53,208 bases of DNA, taken from assembly GCA_029778105.1 (NCBI GenBank), contig JAKOQZ010000063.1, positions 1 to 53,208 on the forward strand, in the 5' to 3' direction. This document shows positions 20,458 to 30,129 of this stretch, piece by piece (position 1 is the stretch's first letter; the number at the start of each line of letters is the position of its first letter). Made by a program: the position numbers and the translations under genes. The stretch is from Pseudomonadota bacterium. Its GTDB lineage: Bacteria; Pseudomonadota; Alphaproteobacteria; Micropepsales; Micropepsaceae. The notes below the pieces were generated by a model. That model was not told the origin of the DNA. It saw nothing but the letters and a program-made list of their open reading frames with translations, and made no database searches.

Positions 20458-21363
20458 ATGGCTGATGACGCCATCGTCATCAAAAAGATCAAGAAGGGCG
20501 GCGGCCATGGCCATCATGGCGGCGCCTGGAAGGTCGCCTATGCCGACTTCGTGACGGCGATGATGGCCTTCTTCCTGCTGATGTGGCTGATCAACACGAC
20601 GAGCCCGGAGCAGAAGCGCGGCATCGCCGACTATTTCGCGCCCGCTTCGGTGAGCAAGTCGACCAGCGGTTCCGGCGGCATTCTCGACGGCACGTCTTTC
20701 AGCGAAGACGGGGGCAAGAGCGGCGGGGCTGTGGCCGTGGTCGTTAAAATGGCGCCCGAGGGCAAACCCGCCAAGTCGAGCGCCGAAACGGCGCCGCCGT
20801 CGACCCCGGCGGAAACCCGGCCGTCCGCCGAAGAGATCGAGTCCGCCGAGCAGTCGGCCGCCGAGCAGAAGGACTTCGAATCCGCGGAGATGTCGCTGCG
20901 GCAGGCCATGCAGGACATGCCCGACCTGGCGGAGCTGTCCAAACAGATCCTGATCGACATCACGCCCGAGGGCCTGCGGCTTCAGCTGGTCGACCAGGAA
21001 GGCCGTCCGATGTTCGCCGCCGGCTCGGCCGAGCCCACCGACCGCGTCAAACGCCTGCTGCAGGAAGTGGCCAAGGTGGTCCAGCGCCTGCCCAACCGCA
21101 TCACGATCGCCGGGCACACCGATAGCGGGCAGTTCGAGGGCCCGAACGGCTACACGAACTGGGAGCTTTCGTCCGATCGCGCCAACGCGACCCGCAAGCT
21201 CCTGATGCAGGATGGGGTCGTGCCGGACCGGATTTACCAGGTGTCCGGCAAGGCGGGCAGCGAACCGCTGCTGCCCGAAGACCCCTATGCCTCGGCCAAT
21301 CGCCGCATCACGATCGTTCTCCTCCGCGAGGCCCCGCCTCTGCCGCCCGGCACCTCGCCCTGA
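20458..21363 (+). CDS. motB: Flagellar motor stator protein MotB
   Basis: MotB, with MotA, forms the proton-driven flagellar stator. The 301-residue protein has a basic N terminus, one membrane helix 'AYADFVTAMMAFFLLMWLI' with the proton-carrying Asp30, a long acidic Ala/Pro/Ser linker (60-160) and a C-terminal OmpA-type peptidoglycan-binding domain ('ITIAGHTDSGQF', 'LSSDRANATRKLL', 'SANRRITIVLL'). The motA gene is not adjacent, so motB is separate from its partner. It diverges from the flavin reductase gene. Confidence 0.95.
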   Translation: MADDAIVIKKIKKGGGHGHHGGAWKVAYADFVTAMMAFFLLMWLINTTSPEQKRGIADYFAPASVSKSTSGSGGILDGTSFSEDGGKSGGAVAVVVKMAPEGKPAKSSAETAPPSTPAETRPSAEEIESAEQSAAEQKDFESAEMSLRQAMQDMPDLAELSKQILIDITPEGLRLQLVDQEGRPMFAAGSAEPTDRVKRLLQEVAKVVQRLPNRITIAGHTDSGQFEGPNGYTNWELSSDRANATRKLLMQDGVVPDRIYQVSGKAGSEPLLPEDPYASANRRITIVLLREAPPLPPGTSP

Positions 21364-21423
21364 GGCTTGCCGTCTGCCGCCAAGCTGCCATCCTGCGAGT
21401 CCCAATGACCGCGGCAGGCTGAC

Positions 21424-22170
21424 TTGACCGAACAGCTCGGTACACGCTTTCCCCAGTTTTACCTGACGCCCCCGGCGCCATGCCCGTATCTGCCGGGTCG
21501 GACGGAGCGCAAAGTCTTCACCAAGCTCAGCGGTCCGCTGTCGCGCGAGATCCACGAAAGCCTGGCGCGTGTCGGCTTCCGCCGCAGCCAGAACATCGCC
21601 TACCGGCCGGCCTGCGACGGCTGCGCCGCCTGCACCTCGGTGCGCGTGGTGGTTAGCGATTTCGAGCCGTCCAGGACGTTCCGCAAGACGCTGGCCGCCA
21701 ATGCCGATCTCTCGGTCTGCGCGGTCGATCCGCTGGCCCAGGAAGAGCATTACTGCCTGCTCAAAGCCTATCTGGGCGCCCGCCATGCGGGCGGAGGCAT
21801 GGCCGGGATGGGCGTGCTCGATTTCGTCGCGATGGTCGAAGACACGACCATCGATACGCATATCATCGAGTACAGACTGCCGCCCGACGAGTCCGGCGCG
21901 CCCGGGGAGCTGGCGGCCTGTGCGCTGACTGACCTGATGAGCGACGGACTGTCGATGGTCTACAGCTTCTTCAATCCAGATCTCGCCAGCCGCAGCCTGG
22001 GCACGTTCATGGTGCTGGACCACATCGAGCGGGCGCGCAGGGCCGGCCTACCCTTCGTCTATCTGGGCTATCTGGTCGAGGATTGCCGCAAGATGACCTA
22101 TAAAGGCCGCTATCAGCCGCTCGAAGGCCATGGCCCCGAAGGCTGGACTCCCTTAAAGCCTCGCGGATGA
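21424..22170 (+). CDS. bpt: Aspartate/glutamate leucyltransferase (Ate/Bpt)
   Basis: The enzyme attaches leucine or arginine from aminoacyl-tRNA to N-terminal acidic residues, marking proteins for ClpS/ClpAP degradation. The 248-residue protein matches the bacterial Bpt group: 'PCPYLPGRTERKVFT', the cysteine-rich 'PACDGCAACTSVRV', 'GMGVLDFVAMVED', 'SMVYSFFNPDLASRSLG' and 'YLGYLVEDCRKMTYK'. The start is TTG. It overlaps the next gene by four bases. Confidence 0.95.
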   Translation: MTEQLGTRFPQFYLTPPAPCPYLPGRTERKVFTKLSGPLSREIHESLARVGFRRSQNIAYRPACDGCAACTSVRVVVSDFEPSRTFRKTLAANADLSVCAVDPLAQEEHYCLLKAYLGARHAGGGMAGMGVLDFVAMVEDTTIDTHIIEYRLPPDESGAPGELAACALTDLMSDGLSMVYSFFNPDLASRSLGTFMVLDHIERARRAGLPFVYLGYLVEDCRKMTYKGRYQPLEGHGPEGWTPLKPRG

Positions 22171-22643
22171 GCAAGCCGGTTCGAACGTCCTATGCGCGCC
22201 TTGCGGCCGCCATCCTTGTGCCCCTCGCGGTTCTGCTGGCGGTCTATTACGCCGCCAACGGCGATCTCAGCAGTTTCGGCGGGCAGACCCTGCGCCTTAC
22301 AGTCGACGCGCCCTCCAAGGTTGCGTTGAGCGAGGGCACGACGCCGGTCACGCTCAAACTGGCGCTCACCAACCGCAGCGGCGCGACGGTTCAGCTCGGC
22401 GCCGGCGATCCCTGCAAGGTTCTGCGCTGGGCTGTGCAGGCGCCCGGCGACGTTTTCGTCCAGTCCAAGGGCGCCGACTGCACGCCGGAGGCGACATCGC
22501 GCGCGATCGCGTCCGGCGAAATCATCGAGCGGACGGAGACCATCCAGCTGGACAGCAAACGCTTCCAGCCGGGCGTCACCTACACCGTCTTCGTCCAGCT
22601 CTACGGCCAGAGCGCGACGGCGGACTTCACGACCGAACGCTAA
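22167..22643 (+). CDS. Membrane-anchored Ig-like protein, BsuPI-like
   Basis: This 158-residue protein has one N-terminal membrane anchor (about 11-28) followed by a beta-rich periplasmic domain. '[15 protein letters not shown]', '[14 protein letters not shown]', '[15 protein letters not shown]' and '[14 protein letters not shown]' follow the strand pattern of BsuPI-type domains. Two cysteines (in 'DPCKVLRW' and 'GADCTPE') could form a disulfide. It is translationally coupled to bpt and its stop overlaps the parC stop (CTAA). The BsuPI resemblance is tentative and the function unknown. Confidence 0.75.
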   Translation: MSKPVRTSYARLAAAILVPLAVLLAVYYAANGDLSSFGGQTLRLTVDAPSKVALSEGTTPVTLKLALTNRSGATVQLGAGDPCKVLRWAVQAPGDVFVQSKGADCTPEATSRAIASGEIIERTETIQLDSKRFQPGVTYTVFVQLYGQSATADFTTER

Positions 22644-24886
22644 AACTCACCGTGGGGCGTGAAGCGGTTGTTCTTGGGGAAGCCCTTGGGCGCCAGACGC
22701 CCCGCGTGCGAGCGGGCGCCGCGCCAGTCTGACAACTCCGAGGCGCTCCACACCCGGTTGTTGGAGTCTTTCAGGCCCTCTTTGAGGGTGAAGACCTTGG
22801 CGTCGACCAGGTTGCCGTCCTTGTATTTCTGCAGCGTCAGGCCCTTGCCGCGCGACATGGCGGGCAGTTCGGTCAGCGGGAAGACGACGACCTTCCGGTT
22901 CTCGCCCGAGACCGCGATGGTGTCGCCCTCGGCCGGGGTGCAGACGCAGGCTTCCGCGCCCTCGGCGACGTTCAGCACCTGCTTGCCCTTGCGGGTCATT
23001 GCGACCACCTCGTCCTCGGGCACGATGAAGCCATGGCCGCTGGTCGAGGCGACGAGAAGGTTGCGCCCGGGTTTGTGGACGAACAGCGCCACGATGTCTG
23101 CGTCGTTCTCCAGGTCGATCAGCAGACGGATGGGCTCGCCCATGCCGCGTCCGCCCGGCAGCTTGTCGCCGGCAAGCGTGTAGAAGCGCCCGTTGGTCGC
23201 GAAGGCGATGATCTTGTCCGTCGTCTCGGCGTGGAAGAAGAAGCGGCCCCGGTCGCCTTCCTTGAACTTGATGTCGGCCCCACGGTCGACATGGCCCTTC
23301 ATGGCGCGGACCCACAGCTTGTCCGAACAGATGATGGTGATCGGCTCTCGCTCGATGAAGTGCTCTTCCGGCAGATCGGCGAGCACCGGCGCGCCGGCAA
23401 ATTCGGTGCGCCGCTTGCCCAGGCCGGTCTTGCCGCCGAACTTCGCCTTGATCTCGGCGATCTCCTCGCCGATCCGCTTCCACTGCAGCCCGTCGGACGC
23501 CAGCAGCTTCTTCAGCGCCGCGCCCTCCTCCTTCAGCGCCTTGTGCTCGGCGCGGATCTCCATCTCCTCCAGCCGCCGCAGATTGCGCAGCCGCATGTTC
23601 AGGATCGCTTCGGCCTGGATGTCGCTCAGCTTGAAGGCGGACATCAGCTTGGGCTTGGGTTCGTCCTCCTCGCGGATGATCCGGATCACCTTGTCCAGGT
23701 TCAGGAAGGCGGCCAGATGCCCGTCGAGGATCTCCATCCGCCGCTCGATCTGCGCCAGGCGGTGGCGCGAGCGTCGGATCAGAACGTCCTTGCGGTGATC
23801 GAGAAACGCCTGGAGCGCCTCTTTCAGGCTCATGACGCGCGGCGCGCCGGCCGCGTCGATGACGTTCAGATTCAGCGGAAAGCGGCTCTCCAGCTCGGTC
23901 TGGCGGAACAGCTGCTCCATCAGCATGTCGGGATCGACCGTGCGGGTCTTGGGCTCCAGCACGATGCGCAGGTCTTCCGCCGACTCGTCGCGCACGTCCT
24001 CCAGCAGCGGCACCTTCTTGTCCTGGAGCAGCGCCGCGATGCGCTCGATGAGCTTGGACTTCTGGACCTGATAGGGGATCTGGTCGACGACGATCTGGTA
24101 GGAGCCGCGCGAGCCGTCTTCCTTGAACCAGCGGGCCCGGGTGCGGAAGCCGCCGCGCCCCGTGCGATAGGCCTCGGCGATCGCCTCACGGCTCTCAACG
24201 ATGATGCCGCCCGTCGGGAAATCCGGGCCCTTGATGAAGTTGAGAAGCGTGTCGTCGCGCGCGGCGGGCGTCTTGATCAGATGGATCAGCGCGTCGCACA
24301 ACTCGCCCACATTGTGCGGCGGGATCGACGTCGCCATGCCGACCGCGATGCCGGCCGAGCCGTTGGCCAGCAGGTTCGGGAACGCGGCCGGCATGACGAC
24401 CGGCTCGTCGTTCTCCTGATTATAGGTCTGGCGGAAATCGACGGCGTTCTGCTCGATGCCTTCCAGCATGGCCGTCGCCACGGCCGTCAACCGCGCCTCG
24501 GTGTAGCGGTAGGCGGCGGCGTTATCGCCGTCGATCGAACCGAAATTGCCCTGCCCGTCCACGATGGGATAACGGACCGCGAAATCCTGGGCCAGGCGGA
24601 CCATCGCGTCGTAAATCGACTGGTCGCCGTGCGGGTGATACTTGCCGATCACGTCGCCCACCACCGTGGCGCTCTTCTTGAAGGGCGAGGTCGGCGACAG
24701 GTTGAGCTGCCCCATCGCATAGAGGATGCGCCGGTGAACGGGCTTCAGCCCGTCGCGCACGTCCGGCAGCGCGCGCGACGTGATCGTCGACAGCGCATAG
24801 GCGAGGTAGCGCTCGCCGAGCGCCCGGGCGAGCGGTTCGTCGCGGATGTCATCAACGGGCGGCGGCGGTGCGGCGGTTTTGGCCAT
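22640..24886 (-). CDS. parC: DNA topoisomerase IV subunit A
   Basis: ParC is the DNA-breaking subunit of topoisomerase IV, which decatenates daughter chromosomes. The 748-residue protein has '[20 protein letters not shown]', '[19 protein letters not shown]', the catalytic Tyr128 in 'RYTE', a coiled-coil middle region and a short beta-pinwheel C-terminal domain, the length expected of ParC rather than GyrA. At the quinolone-determining positions it has Gln89 and Asp93 where E. coli has Ser80 and Glu84; I believe this is normal in this class. ATG at 24886 is preferred to an upstream TTG. Confidence 0.96.
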   Translation of the reverse strand: MAKTAAPPPPVDDIRDEPLARALGERYLAYALSTITSRALPDVRDGLKPVHRRILYAMGQLNLSPTSPFKKSATVVGDVIGKYHPHGDQSIYDAMVRLAQDFAVRYPIVDGQGNFGSIDGDNAAAYRYTEARLTAVATAMLEGIEQNAVDFRQTYNQENDEPVVMPAAFPNLLANGSAGIAVGMATSIPPHNVGELCDALIHLIKTPAARDDTLLNFIKGPDFPTGGIIVESREAIAEAYRTGRGGFRTRARWFKEDGSRGSYQIVVDQIPYQVQKSKLIERIAALLQDKKVPLLEDVRDESAEDLRIVLEPKTRTVDPDMLMEQLFRQTELESRFPLNLNVIDAAGAPRVMSLKEALQAFLDHRKDVLIRRSRHRLAQIERRMEILDGHLAAFLNLDKVIRIIREEDEPKPKLMSAFKLSDIQAEAILNMRLRNLRRLEEMEIRAEHKALKEEGAALKKLLASDGLQWKRIGEEIAEIKAKFGGKTGLGKRRTEFAGAPVLADLPEEHFIEREPITIICSDKLWVRAMKGHVDRGADIKFKEGDRGRFFFHAETTDKIIAFATNGRFYTLAGDKLPGGRGMGEPIRLLIDLENDADIVALFVHKPGRNLLVASTSGHGFIVPEDEVVAMTRKGKQVLNVAEGAEACVCTPAEGDTIAVSGENRKVVVFPLTELPAMSRGKGLTLQKYKDGNLVDAKVFTLKEGLKDSNNRVWSASELSDWRGARSHAGRLAPKGFPKNNRFTPHGEF

Positions 24887-24949
24887 ACGAATCAATGCGA
24901 TTTCACGAGGTTCACGCGGATAGCCGCACGGGCGGGCCTGCGTAAAGCG

Positions 24950-25681
24950 TCAGCGGAGCACCAGATCGGCATAGTGGTTCCGGGCCGGGGGAACCGGCCG
25001 CCGGTGCGGCTCCAGCACGGACTGCGCCAGAAAATGACCTGTCAGGCGAAAAGCGTCGGCCAGTTCGGCGGCGGACGGTGCGCCCGTCTGGTGCCCGAGC
25101 AGAAACGGCGGCAGCCGCAGCAGCCGGTCGCCATAGGGCAAGGCGGCTTCGCGCGAGACCGCCCGCCCGGTCCGTGGCGATACGTGGGTGAGGTCGTCGA
25201 CCGTGCCCGTGACGGCGCAGCGCGCCAGATCGAGGCCGAAGCCGAGATCCTGCAGCAGTCCGGCCTCCCATTTCACATAGACCGCCGCCCCGAACGCGGC
25301 ATCCCGCCCGCCGGTGAGCGCGTCCAGAAGCACCCCGAAGGCGGCGAACACATTGGGATGCGGCTCGCGCTCGGGCAGCGAGGCGGCGGCCACAGCTGCC
25401 GCTGCGGAAAGCCCGGCCAGCGCAGCCGGGCTGTCGAGCGCCAACGCGGCATGGGGCCGGACAATCTCAAGCGTATAGGTTCCAAGCTGTTCCGATACCC
25501 GTGCCCGCCAGGCGACGCTCACCAGATTGCCGGTCTGAATGTCGGCGCGCCGGGTCCGCGCCGAGCCGCCTTTCATCAGGCCCAGATGGCGGCCGTGGTT
25601 CTCCGTGAGGATGTCGAGGATCGCGTCCGCCTCGCCGAAGCGCGCAGCGGACAGGATGAAACCCTGATCCTGCCAGTCCAT
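24950..25681 (-). CDS. recO: DNA repair protein RecO
   Basis: RecO works with RecR to load RecA onto SSB-coated gaps. The 243-residue protein has the N-terminal OB fold ('DQGFILSAARFGEADAILDILTENHGRHLGLMKG' region) and a helical C-terminal part ('LLQDLGFGLDLARCAVTG'). A GGG-containing RBS lies six bases before the ATG. It ends the era-recO segment; parC follows after a 63-base gap on the same strand and may be cotranscribed. Confidence 0.93.
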   Translation of the reverse strand: MDWQDQGFILSAARFGEADAILDILTENHGRHLGLMKGGSARTRRADIQTGNLVSVAWRARVSEQLGTYTLEIVRPHAALALDSPAALAGLSAAAAVAAASLPEREPHPNVFAAFGVLLDALTGGRDAAFGAAVYVKWEAGLLQDLGFGLDLARCAVTGTVDDLTHVSPRTGRAVSREAALPYGDRLLRLPPFLLGHQTGAPSAAELADAFRLTGHFLAQSVLEPHRRPVPPARNHYADLVLR

Positions 25682-25721
25682 TCAAGCCCTGGAAGAAGAT
25701 GAGGAATTTATCATAACCATA

Positions 25722-25740
25722 TGATTACGCTTTGTAATCA
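25722..25740. other. AT-rich hairpin overlapping the era stop codon
   Basis: TGATTAC (25722-25728) pairs with GTAATCA (25734-25740) around a 5-base loop, spanning the era stop codon and the short era-recO gap. It is the most AT-rich spot in a GC-rich operon. It could be an RNA-processing or mRNA-stability element between cistrons, but it lacks the features of a terminator. Confidence 0.35.
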
Positions 25741-26648
25741 ATTCCGATTTCGTCATAGACCCCGCGCTCGTCCGCCCAGCCCGACTTCACCTTCACGGTG
25801 AGGAAGAGGTGGACCTTGCGGTCCAGAACGGCACCGATCTCCTTGCGGGCCGCGGCGCCGATGGCCTTCAGGGTCGCGCCGCTCTTCCCGATCACGATCG
25901 GCTTCTGGCCGTCGCGGTCGACCATGATCACCTGGTCGATCTTCACCGACCCGTCCTTGCGGTCCTCCCACCCCTCGGTGGTCACGTGGATGGCATAAGG
26001 CAGCTCGTCGTGCAGACGCAGATAGATTTGCTCGCGGGTGATCTCAGCAGCCAGCATCCGCCCGGTGATGTCGGCGGTCTGGTCCTCCGGGAAGTACCAG
26101 GGGCCTGGGACGGCCCTCGCCGCCAGCCAGCCCCTGAGGCGGTCGATGCCGCTACCCTTGGTCGCTGAGACCATGAACGTGTCCTGGAAGGGAAACGCCG
26201 CGTTCAACCTGGCCGCGAGCTCCAGGAGCTTTTCACGCTTCAGCGAGTCGACCTTGTTGAGCACCAGCGTCGCCTGACGGCCCTGCCCCTTCAGCCCTTC
26301 GATGATCCGGTCGGTGTCCTGCGCGCCAAGGCCAGACGGCTTGGCGTCGAGGTCGGCGGCATCGACGACGACCAGCACGGCGTCGGCATCCTCCGCCCCC
26401 GCCCAAGCCGCGCCCACCATGGCCCGGTCAAGCCGGCGCTTGGGCGCGAAAATGCCCGGCGTATCGACCAGCACGATCTGGGCGTCACCTTCGATCATCA
26501 CCCCGCGCACGCGCATCCGCGTGGTCTGGACCTTGTGGGTCACGATCGTGACCTTCGCCCCGACGAGGCGGTTCACCAGGGTCGACTTCCCCGCATTCGG
26601 GGCGCCGATCACGGCGACGATGGCGGAGCGTTTCTGGGGCGCGGTCAT
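25725..26648 (-). CDS. era: GTPase Era
   Basis: Era is an essential GTPase that binds the 3' end of 16S rRNA and checks 30S maturation. The 307-residue protein has G1 'GAPNAGKSTLVN', G3 'DTPGI', G4 'NKVDSL' and a C-terminal KH domain ('KPIVIGKSGATLKAIGAAARKEI', 'LFLTVKVKSGWADE'). It overlaps the rnc stop by four bases, the classic rnc-era coupling. Confidence 0.97.
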   Translation of the reverse strand: MTAPQKRSAIVAVIGAPNAGKSTLVNRLVGAKVTIVTHKVQTTRMRVRGVMIEGDAQIVLVDTPGIFAPKRRLDRAMVGAAWAGAEDADAVLVVVDAADLDAKPSGLGAQDTDRIIEGLKGQGRQATLVLNKVDSLKREKLLELAARLNAAFPFQDTFMVSATKGSGIDRLRGWLAARAVPGPWYFPEDQTADITGRMLAAEITREQIYLRLHDELPYAIHVTTEGWEDRKDGSVKIDQVIMVDRDGQKPIVIGKSGATLKAIGAAARKEIGAVLDRKVHLFLTVKVKSGWADERGVYDEIGIDYKA

Positions 26649-27319
26649 TTCGCGGCTTTCAATTTTGCGAGCAGGGCGGCTGCGGCGTTTCGTTCGGCTT
26701 CGCGCTTGGATGCGCCTTCTCCACGCGCGGCGCCAGCGCCTTCGACCGAGACCTCGACGACGAAATGAGGCGCATGAGCCGGGCCTGAGCTGTCGATGAC
26801 GGCATAGGCCGGCAGGACACGGCCCAGATCCTCACGGGCCTGCGCCCATTGCTGCAGCTCGGACTTGATATCGGTGCCCACCGTCACGCTGGCGTCGAAG
26901 TCGGCCGCCCATTCCTTCAGGATGAAGCGCGACGCCGCGGGCAACCCGCCGTCGAGATACAGCGCCGCGATCACCGCCTCGCAGGCATTGCCGAGGAGGC
27001 TGATGCGCGCCTGCCCGGTCCGCATCCGCTCGCCCGGCGCGAGCACCAGATGGGGCGTCAGCCCCACGGCTTCGCCGACACGGGCGCAGGTTTCCTTGCG
27101 CACGAGGGCGTTCAGGCGGATCGCAAGCTCTCCTTCGGCCGCGCCCGGAAATCGCGCGATCAGCTCGCCCGCCACGACCAGACCAAGCACCCTGTCGCCC
27201 AGAAATTCCAGGCGCTCGTTGGAGCGTGCGCCGCCTGCGCTGGCGTGGGTCAGAGCCTGCTTCAGAAGCCCGATATCCCTGAAGGTATGGCCAAGCCGGG
27301 CCGTGAGTTCGCTCGTCAT
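26645..27319 (-). CDS. rnc: Ribonuclease III
   Basis: RNase III cleaves double-stranded RNA, including rRNA precursors. The 224-residue protein has the catalytic domain with 'ERLEFLGDRVLG' (Glu35, Glu38, Asp42) and the second acidic motif 'LLGNACEAVIAALYLDGG' with Glu114, then the double-stranded RNA-binding domain near the C terminus ('HFVVEVSVEGAG', 'ASKREAERNAAAALL'). Position 111, which corresponds to the metal-ligand Asp114 of E. coli, is Asn here. The main catalytic Asp and Glu remain. It is coupled by four-base overlaps to lepB upstream and era downstream. Confidence 0.95.
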   Translation of the reverse strand: MTSELTARLGHTFRDIGLLKQALTHASAGGARSNERLEFLGDRVLGLVVAGELIARFPGAAEGELAIRLNALVRKETCARVGEAVGLTPHLVLAPGERMRTGQARISLLGNACEAVIAALYLDGGLPAASRFILKEWAADFDASVTVGTDIKSELQQWAQAREDLGRVLPAYAVIDSSGPAHAPHFVVEVSVEGAGAARGEGASKREAERNAAAALLAKLKAAK

Positions 27320-28074
27320 TCAAGGCCGCGGAAAATCCGCCCCCAGCGTATGGCCGATGGCCACTTCCAGACTTCCAGAAAGCCCGCCGAGCCGTCAGCC
27401 GAGAAGAAGATGGTCTCGGCGCGGCCGACGACGTTCACATCGGGCACCATGCCGACATCGTCGGACCGGCTGTCGGTGGAGTTGTCGCGGTTGTCCCCCA
27501 TCATGAAATAGTGGCCCTCGGGCACGACATACTCGCCCGTATTATCGGCTGCGCTGGCTTCGTACATGTCGATAATATCGTGCGTCCGCCCACCCGGCAG
27601 GGTCTCGCGATAGCGTTTGGCTTCGGTCTTGACGCCGAAAGGCCCATCGACCTCGACCGTCTCCACAAAGGTCTGCGGCGCCGCCTCGCCGTTGATGTAG
27701 ACGACGCCGCCGCGCACCCGGATATGGTCGCCCGGCAGGCCGATGACCCGCTTGATGTAATCGGTGGAATTGTCGCGCGGCAGCTTGAAGACCACGATAT
27801 CGCCGCGCTGGGGCTGCGCGCCGAAGATCCGCCCCGGGATCAGCGGCAGACCGAACGGCAGGGAATAACGGCTGTAGCCATAGGCGAACTTGTTGACGAG
27901 CACATAGTCGCCGACCAGCAGCGTATCGACCATCGACGGCGAGGGAATGTTGAACGGCTGCCAGAGAAACGTCCTGACGCCCACCATGATCAGCAAGGCG
28001 TAGATCAGAGTCCGGGCGACATCCGCCATGATGCGGGGATGGCGCGGCAAGGCGACGGGACTATCGACGGTCAT
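27316..28074 (-). CDS. lepB: Type I signal peptidase, downstream copy
   Basis: The protein cleaves signal peptides of exported proteins at the periplasmic face of the inner membrane. The 252-residue protein has one clear N-terminal membrane helix (about 20-37), the nucleophile Ser47 in 'IPSPSMVDTLL', the general-base Lys108 in 'STDYIKRVIGLPGD', and 'YFMMGDNRDNSTDSR' near the end. All catalytic motifs are intact. It lies 50 bases after a second signal peptidase gene and overlaps rnc by four bases. Confidence 0.95.
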   Translation of the reverse strand: MTVDSPVALPRHPRIMADVARTLIYALLIMVGVRTFLWQPFNIPSPSMVDTLLVGDYVLVNKFAYGYSRYSLPFGLPLIPGRIFGAQPQRGDIVVFKLPRDNSTDYIKRVIGLPGDHIRVRGGVVYINGEAAPQTFVETVEVDGPFGVKTEAKRYRETLPGGRTHDIIDMYEASAADNTGEYVVPEGHYFMMGDNRDNSTDSRSDDVGMVPDVNVVGRAETIFFSADGSAGFLEVWKWPSAIRWGRIFRGLE

Positions 28075-28124
28075 GGCCCTTCAGCGGGCAAGACAGGCCC
28101 GTCCCGCCTCCATAGCAGAATTCG

Positions 28125-28922
28125 TCACTCAATGGACTGGAACAGGCGGTCCCAGCGAACGGCGAACGGCCAGTTCCAAACCTCGTACCATTCCGTCTTG
28201 GCCGCATCCCAGGACGGGAAGATGCGATCGGCCCGGCCGACGAGGTTTTCGTACGGCACATAACCGACGCCGTACGCGGTGGGCCAGCGGCTGTCGACGG
28301 AGTTGTCGCGATTGTCGCCCATCATGAAGTAGTGCCCGGGCGGCACGACATATTCCCCGGTGTTGTTGGGGTCGAACTCCGACGTGGGATGTGTCCCGGG
28401 CTCGCGCAGGATGAAGTGGGTGACGCCGCTGGGCAGCGTTTCCTTGTACTTCAGGACCGTCACATTCGAGCGCCCGCTTTCGGTGGGCACCTGAATCTCC
28501 CCCACGAGCTCCTGCTTGCACTCGACGCCGTTGATGAAGAGCACGCCGGCCTTCACCTGAACCCGGTCGCCGGGCAGGCCGATGAGACGTTTGATGTAGT
28601 CGGTCGAGTTGTCGCGCGGCAGCTTGAAGACGATCACGTCGCCCTGTTTGGGCTCGGCGCCCCAGATACGGCCTTCGAAGATGTCCGGGCTGAACGGGAT
28701 CGAGTGTTTGGAATAACCGTAGGAGAATTTCGTCACCCAGACGAAATCGCCCACCAGCAGCGTGTCGACCATAGAGGCCGACGGAATCCGGAACGGCTGG
28801 AACAGAAAGGAATAAACCCCCAGAACCAGCAGCAGCGGATAGACGAAGGTCGAGACGATTTCGTGGAACCAGCCGCGCTTCTTGCGCTGCTTCTTGGTCG
28901 GGACGGCGTCGGTCAAGCTCAT
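28125..28922 (-). CDS. lepB: Type I signal peptidase, upstream copy
   Basis: This is a second complete 265-residue signal peptidase, with Ser50 in 'IPSASMVDTLL', Lys111 in 'STDYIKRLIGLPGD' and 'YFMMGDNRDNSVDSR'. Compared with the downstream copy it has a longer basic cytoplasmic N terminus ('TKKQRKKRG') and a different middle domain, with two cysteine/charged insertions around residues 130-185. The two share long conserved blocks and look like an old tandem duplication with divergence in the substrate-contact region. Confidence 0.95.
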   Translation of the reverse strand: MSLTDAVPTKKQRKKRGWFHEIVSTFVYPLLLVLGVYSFLFQPFRIPSASMVDTLLVGDFVWVTKFSYGYSKHSIPFSPDIFEGRIWGAEPKQGDVIVFKLPRDNSTDYIKRLIGLPGDRVQVKAGVLFINGVECKQELVGEIQVPTESGRSNVTVLKYKETLPSGVTHFILREPGTHPTSEFDPNNTGEYVVPPGHYFMMGDNRDNSVDSRWPTAYGVGYVPYENLVGRADRIFPSWDAAKTEWYEVWNWPFAVRWDRLFQSIE

Positions 28923-28987
28923 CGGGTCCTGGTTCGGGGCGCGGCCTGCGCCCTGCTTCTAGCAAAAGCCCCGCGGTCACGCGCCGG

Positions 28988-29395
28988 TCAAGGGGCAGAG
29001 GCGGGAACCGCGACGATCATCACGAAGGCTTGCGCCAGGGGATATTCGTCGGTCAGCGTCAGGTGAATGTCCGCGCGCATGCCCGGCGGGGTCATTTCGG
29101 CCAGCCGGGCGGCCGCGCCGTTGGTCAGCGCCAGGGTCGGGCGGCCGGAAGGGGCGTTCACCACGCCGATATCCTTGGCATAGACACCCCGGCGAAACCC
29201 TGTTCCCAGCGCTTTCGAGGCCGCCTCCTTGGCGGCGAACCGCTTGGCATAGCTGCCCGCCCGCTGCGCCCGGCGCTCCGAACGGCGGATTTCGACTTCT
29301 GTGAACGTCCGGGCGATGAAGCGCTCGCCGAACCGCTCGAGCGTCTGCTCGATCCGGCGGATGTCGCAAAGGTCGTTGCCGATCCCCAGGATCAT
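28988..29395 (-). CDS. acpS: Holo-[acyl-carrier-protein] synthase
   Basis: AcpS transfers 4'-phosphopantetheine from CoA to acyl carrier protein. The 135-residue protein has '[13 protein letters not shown]' (metal-binding Asp), '[12 protein letters not shown]' and '[19 protein letters not shown]' with the catalytic Glu. Its ATG overlaps the pdxJ stop by four bases. The pdxJ-acpS-lepB-rnc-era order is standard in proteobacteria. Confidence 0.96.
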   Translation of the reverse strand: MILGIGNDLCDIRRIEQTLERFGERFIARTFTEVEIRRSERRAQRAGSYAKRFAAKEAASKALGTGFRRGVYAKDIGVVNAPSGRPTLALTNGAAARLAEMTPPGMRADIHLTLTDEYPLAQAFVMIVAVPASAP

Positions 29396-30129
29396 GCCCG
29401 GGCCTCGTCCATAAGGCTCCGCATCCGCCGGATTGCCGGCTCCAGCCCGGTGAAAATCGCCTCGCCGATCAGGAAGTGCCCGATATTCAGCTCGGCGATG
29501 CCCGCAATCGCGGCGATCGGCTTCACGTTGTCGAAGGTGAGGCCGTGCCCGGCATGAACCTCCAGCCCCATCTCCTGCCCGACGCGCGCCGCCTCGCGGA
29601 TGCGATCCAGCAGACGCGCGGTCCTGTCGCCGTCGCCGTCGATGACCGCATGGGCGTAGGCGCCGGTGTGAAGCTCCACCACCGGCGCGCCCAGCGCCGA
29701 CGCCGCGCGGAGCTGCACCGGGTCGGGCTCGATGAACAGCGACACACGGATGCGGGCGTCCCCCAGTCTGCGCACGAGCGGGGCGAGGTGATTGTGCTGG
29801 CCGGCAGCGTCGAGCCCGCCTTCCGTGGTGCGTTCCTCGCGCCGCTCGGGCACGATGCAGGCGGCGTGCGGATGGTGATGCAGCGCGATCGTCAGCATCT
29901 CGTCGGTCGCCGCCATCTCGAGATTGAGCGGCAGCGCGATCTCGGCCGAAAGCGCGGCGATATCGGCATCGGTGATGTGGCGGCGATCCTCGCGCAGGTG
30001 CGCCGTGATGCCGTCGGCTCCCGCCGCCGCCGCGATCTTCGCGGCCAGCACCGGATCGGGGTGCGCGCCGCCCCGTGCGTTCCGGATCGTTGCGACGTGA
30101 TCGATGTTCACGCCGAGGCGCAGACTCAT
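29392..30129 (-). CDS. pdxJ: Pyridoxine 5'-phosphate synthase
   Basis: PdxJ closes the pyridoxine ring from 1-deoxyxylulose 5-phosphate and the PdxA product. The 245-residue TIM barrel begins '[20 protein letters not shown]', followed by '[16 protein letters not shown]' and '[12 protein letters not shown]' with the conserved His residues, and ends '[15 protein letters not shown]'. The frame is open upstream inside pyrE, but the ATG at 30129 overlapping the pyrE stop by four bases is clearly right. Confidence 0.97.
   Translation of the reverse strand: MSLRLGVNIDHVATIRNARGGAHPDPVLAAKIAAAAGADGITAHLREDRRHITDADIAALSAEIALPLNLEMAATDEMLTIALHHHPHAACIVPERREERTTEGGLDAAGQHNHLAPLVRRLGDARIRVSLFIEPDPVQLRAASALGAPVVELHTGAYAHAVIDGDGDRTARLLDRIREAARVGQEMGLEVHAGHGLTFDNVKPIAAIAGIAELNIGHFLIGEAIFTGLEPAIRRMRSLMDEARA

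Noticed and set aside
22640-24886. Acquired quinolone resistance in ParC (Gln89 and Asp93 at the determining positions)
   Set aside because: [11 protein letters not shown] appears to be the ordinary sequence of ParC in this class, so it is not evidence of selection.
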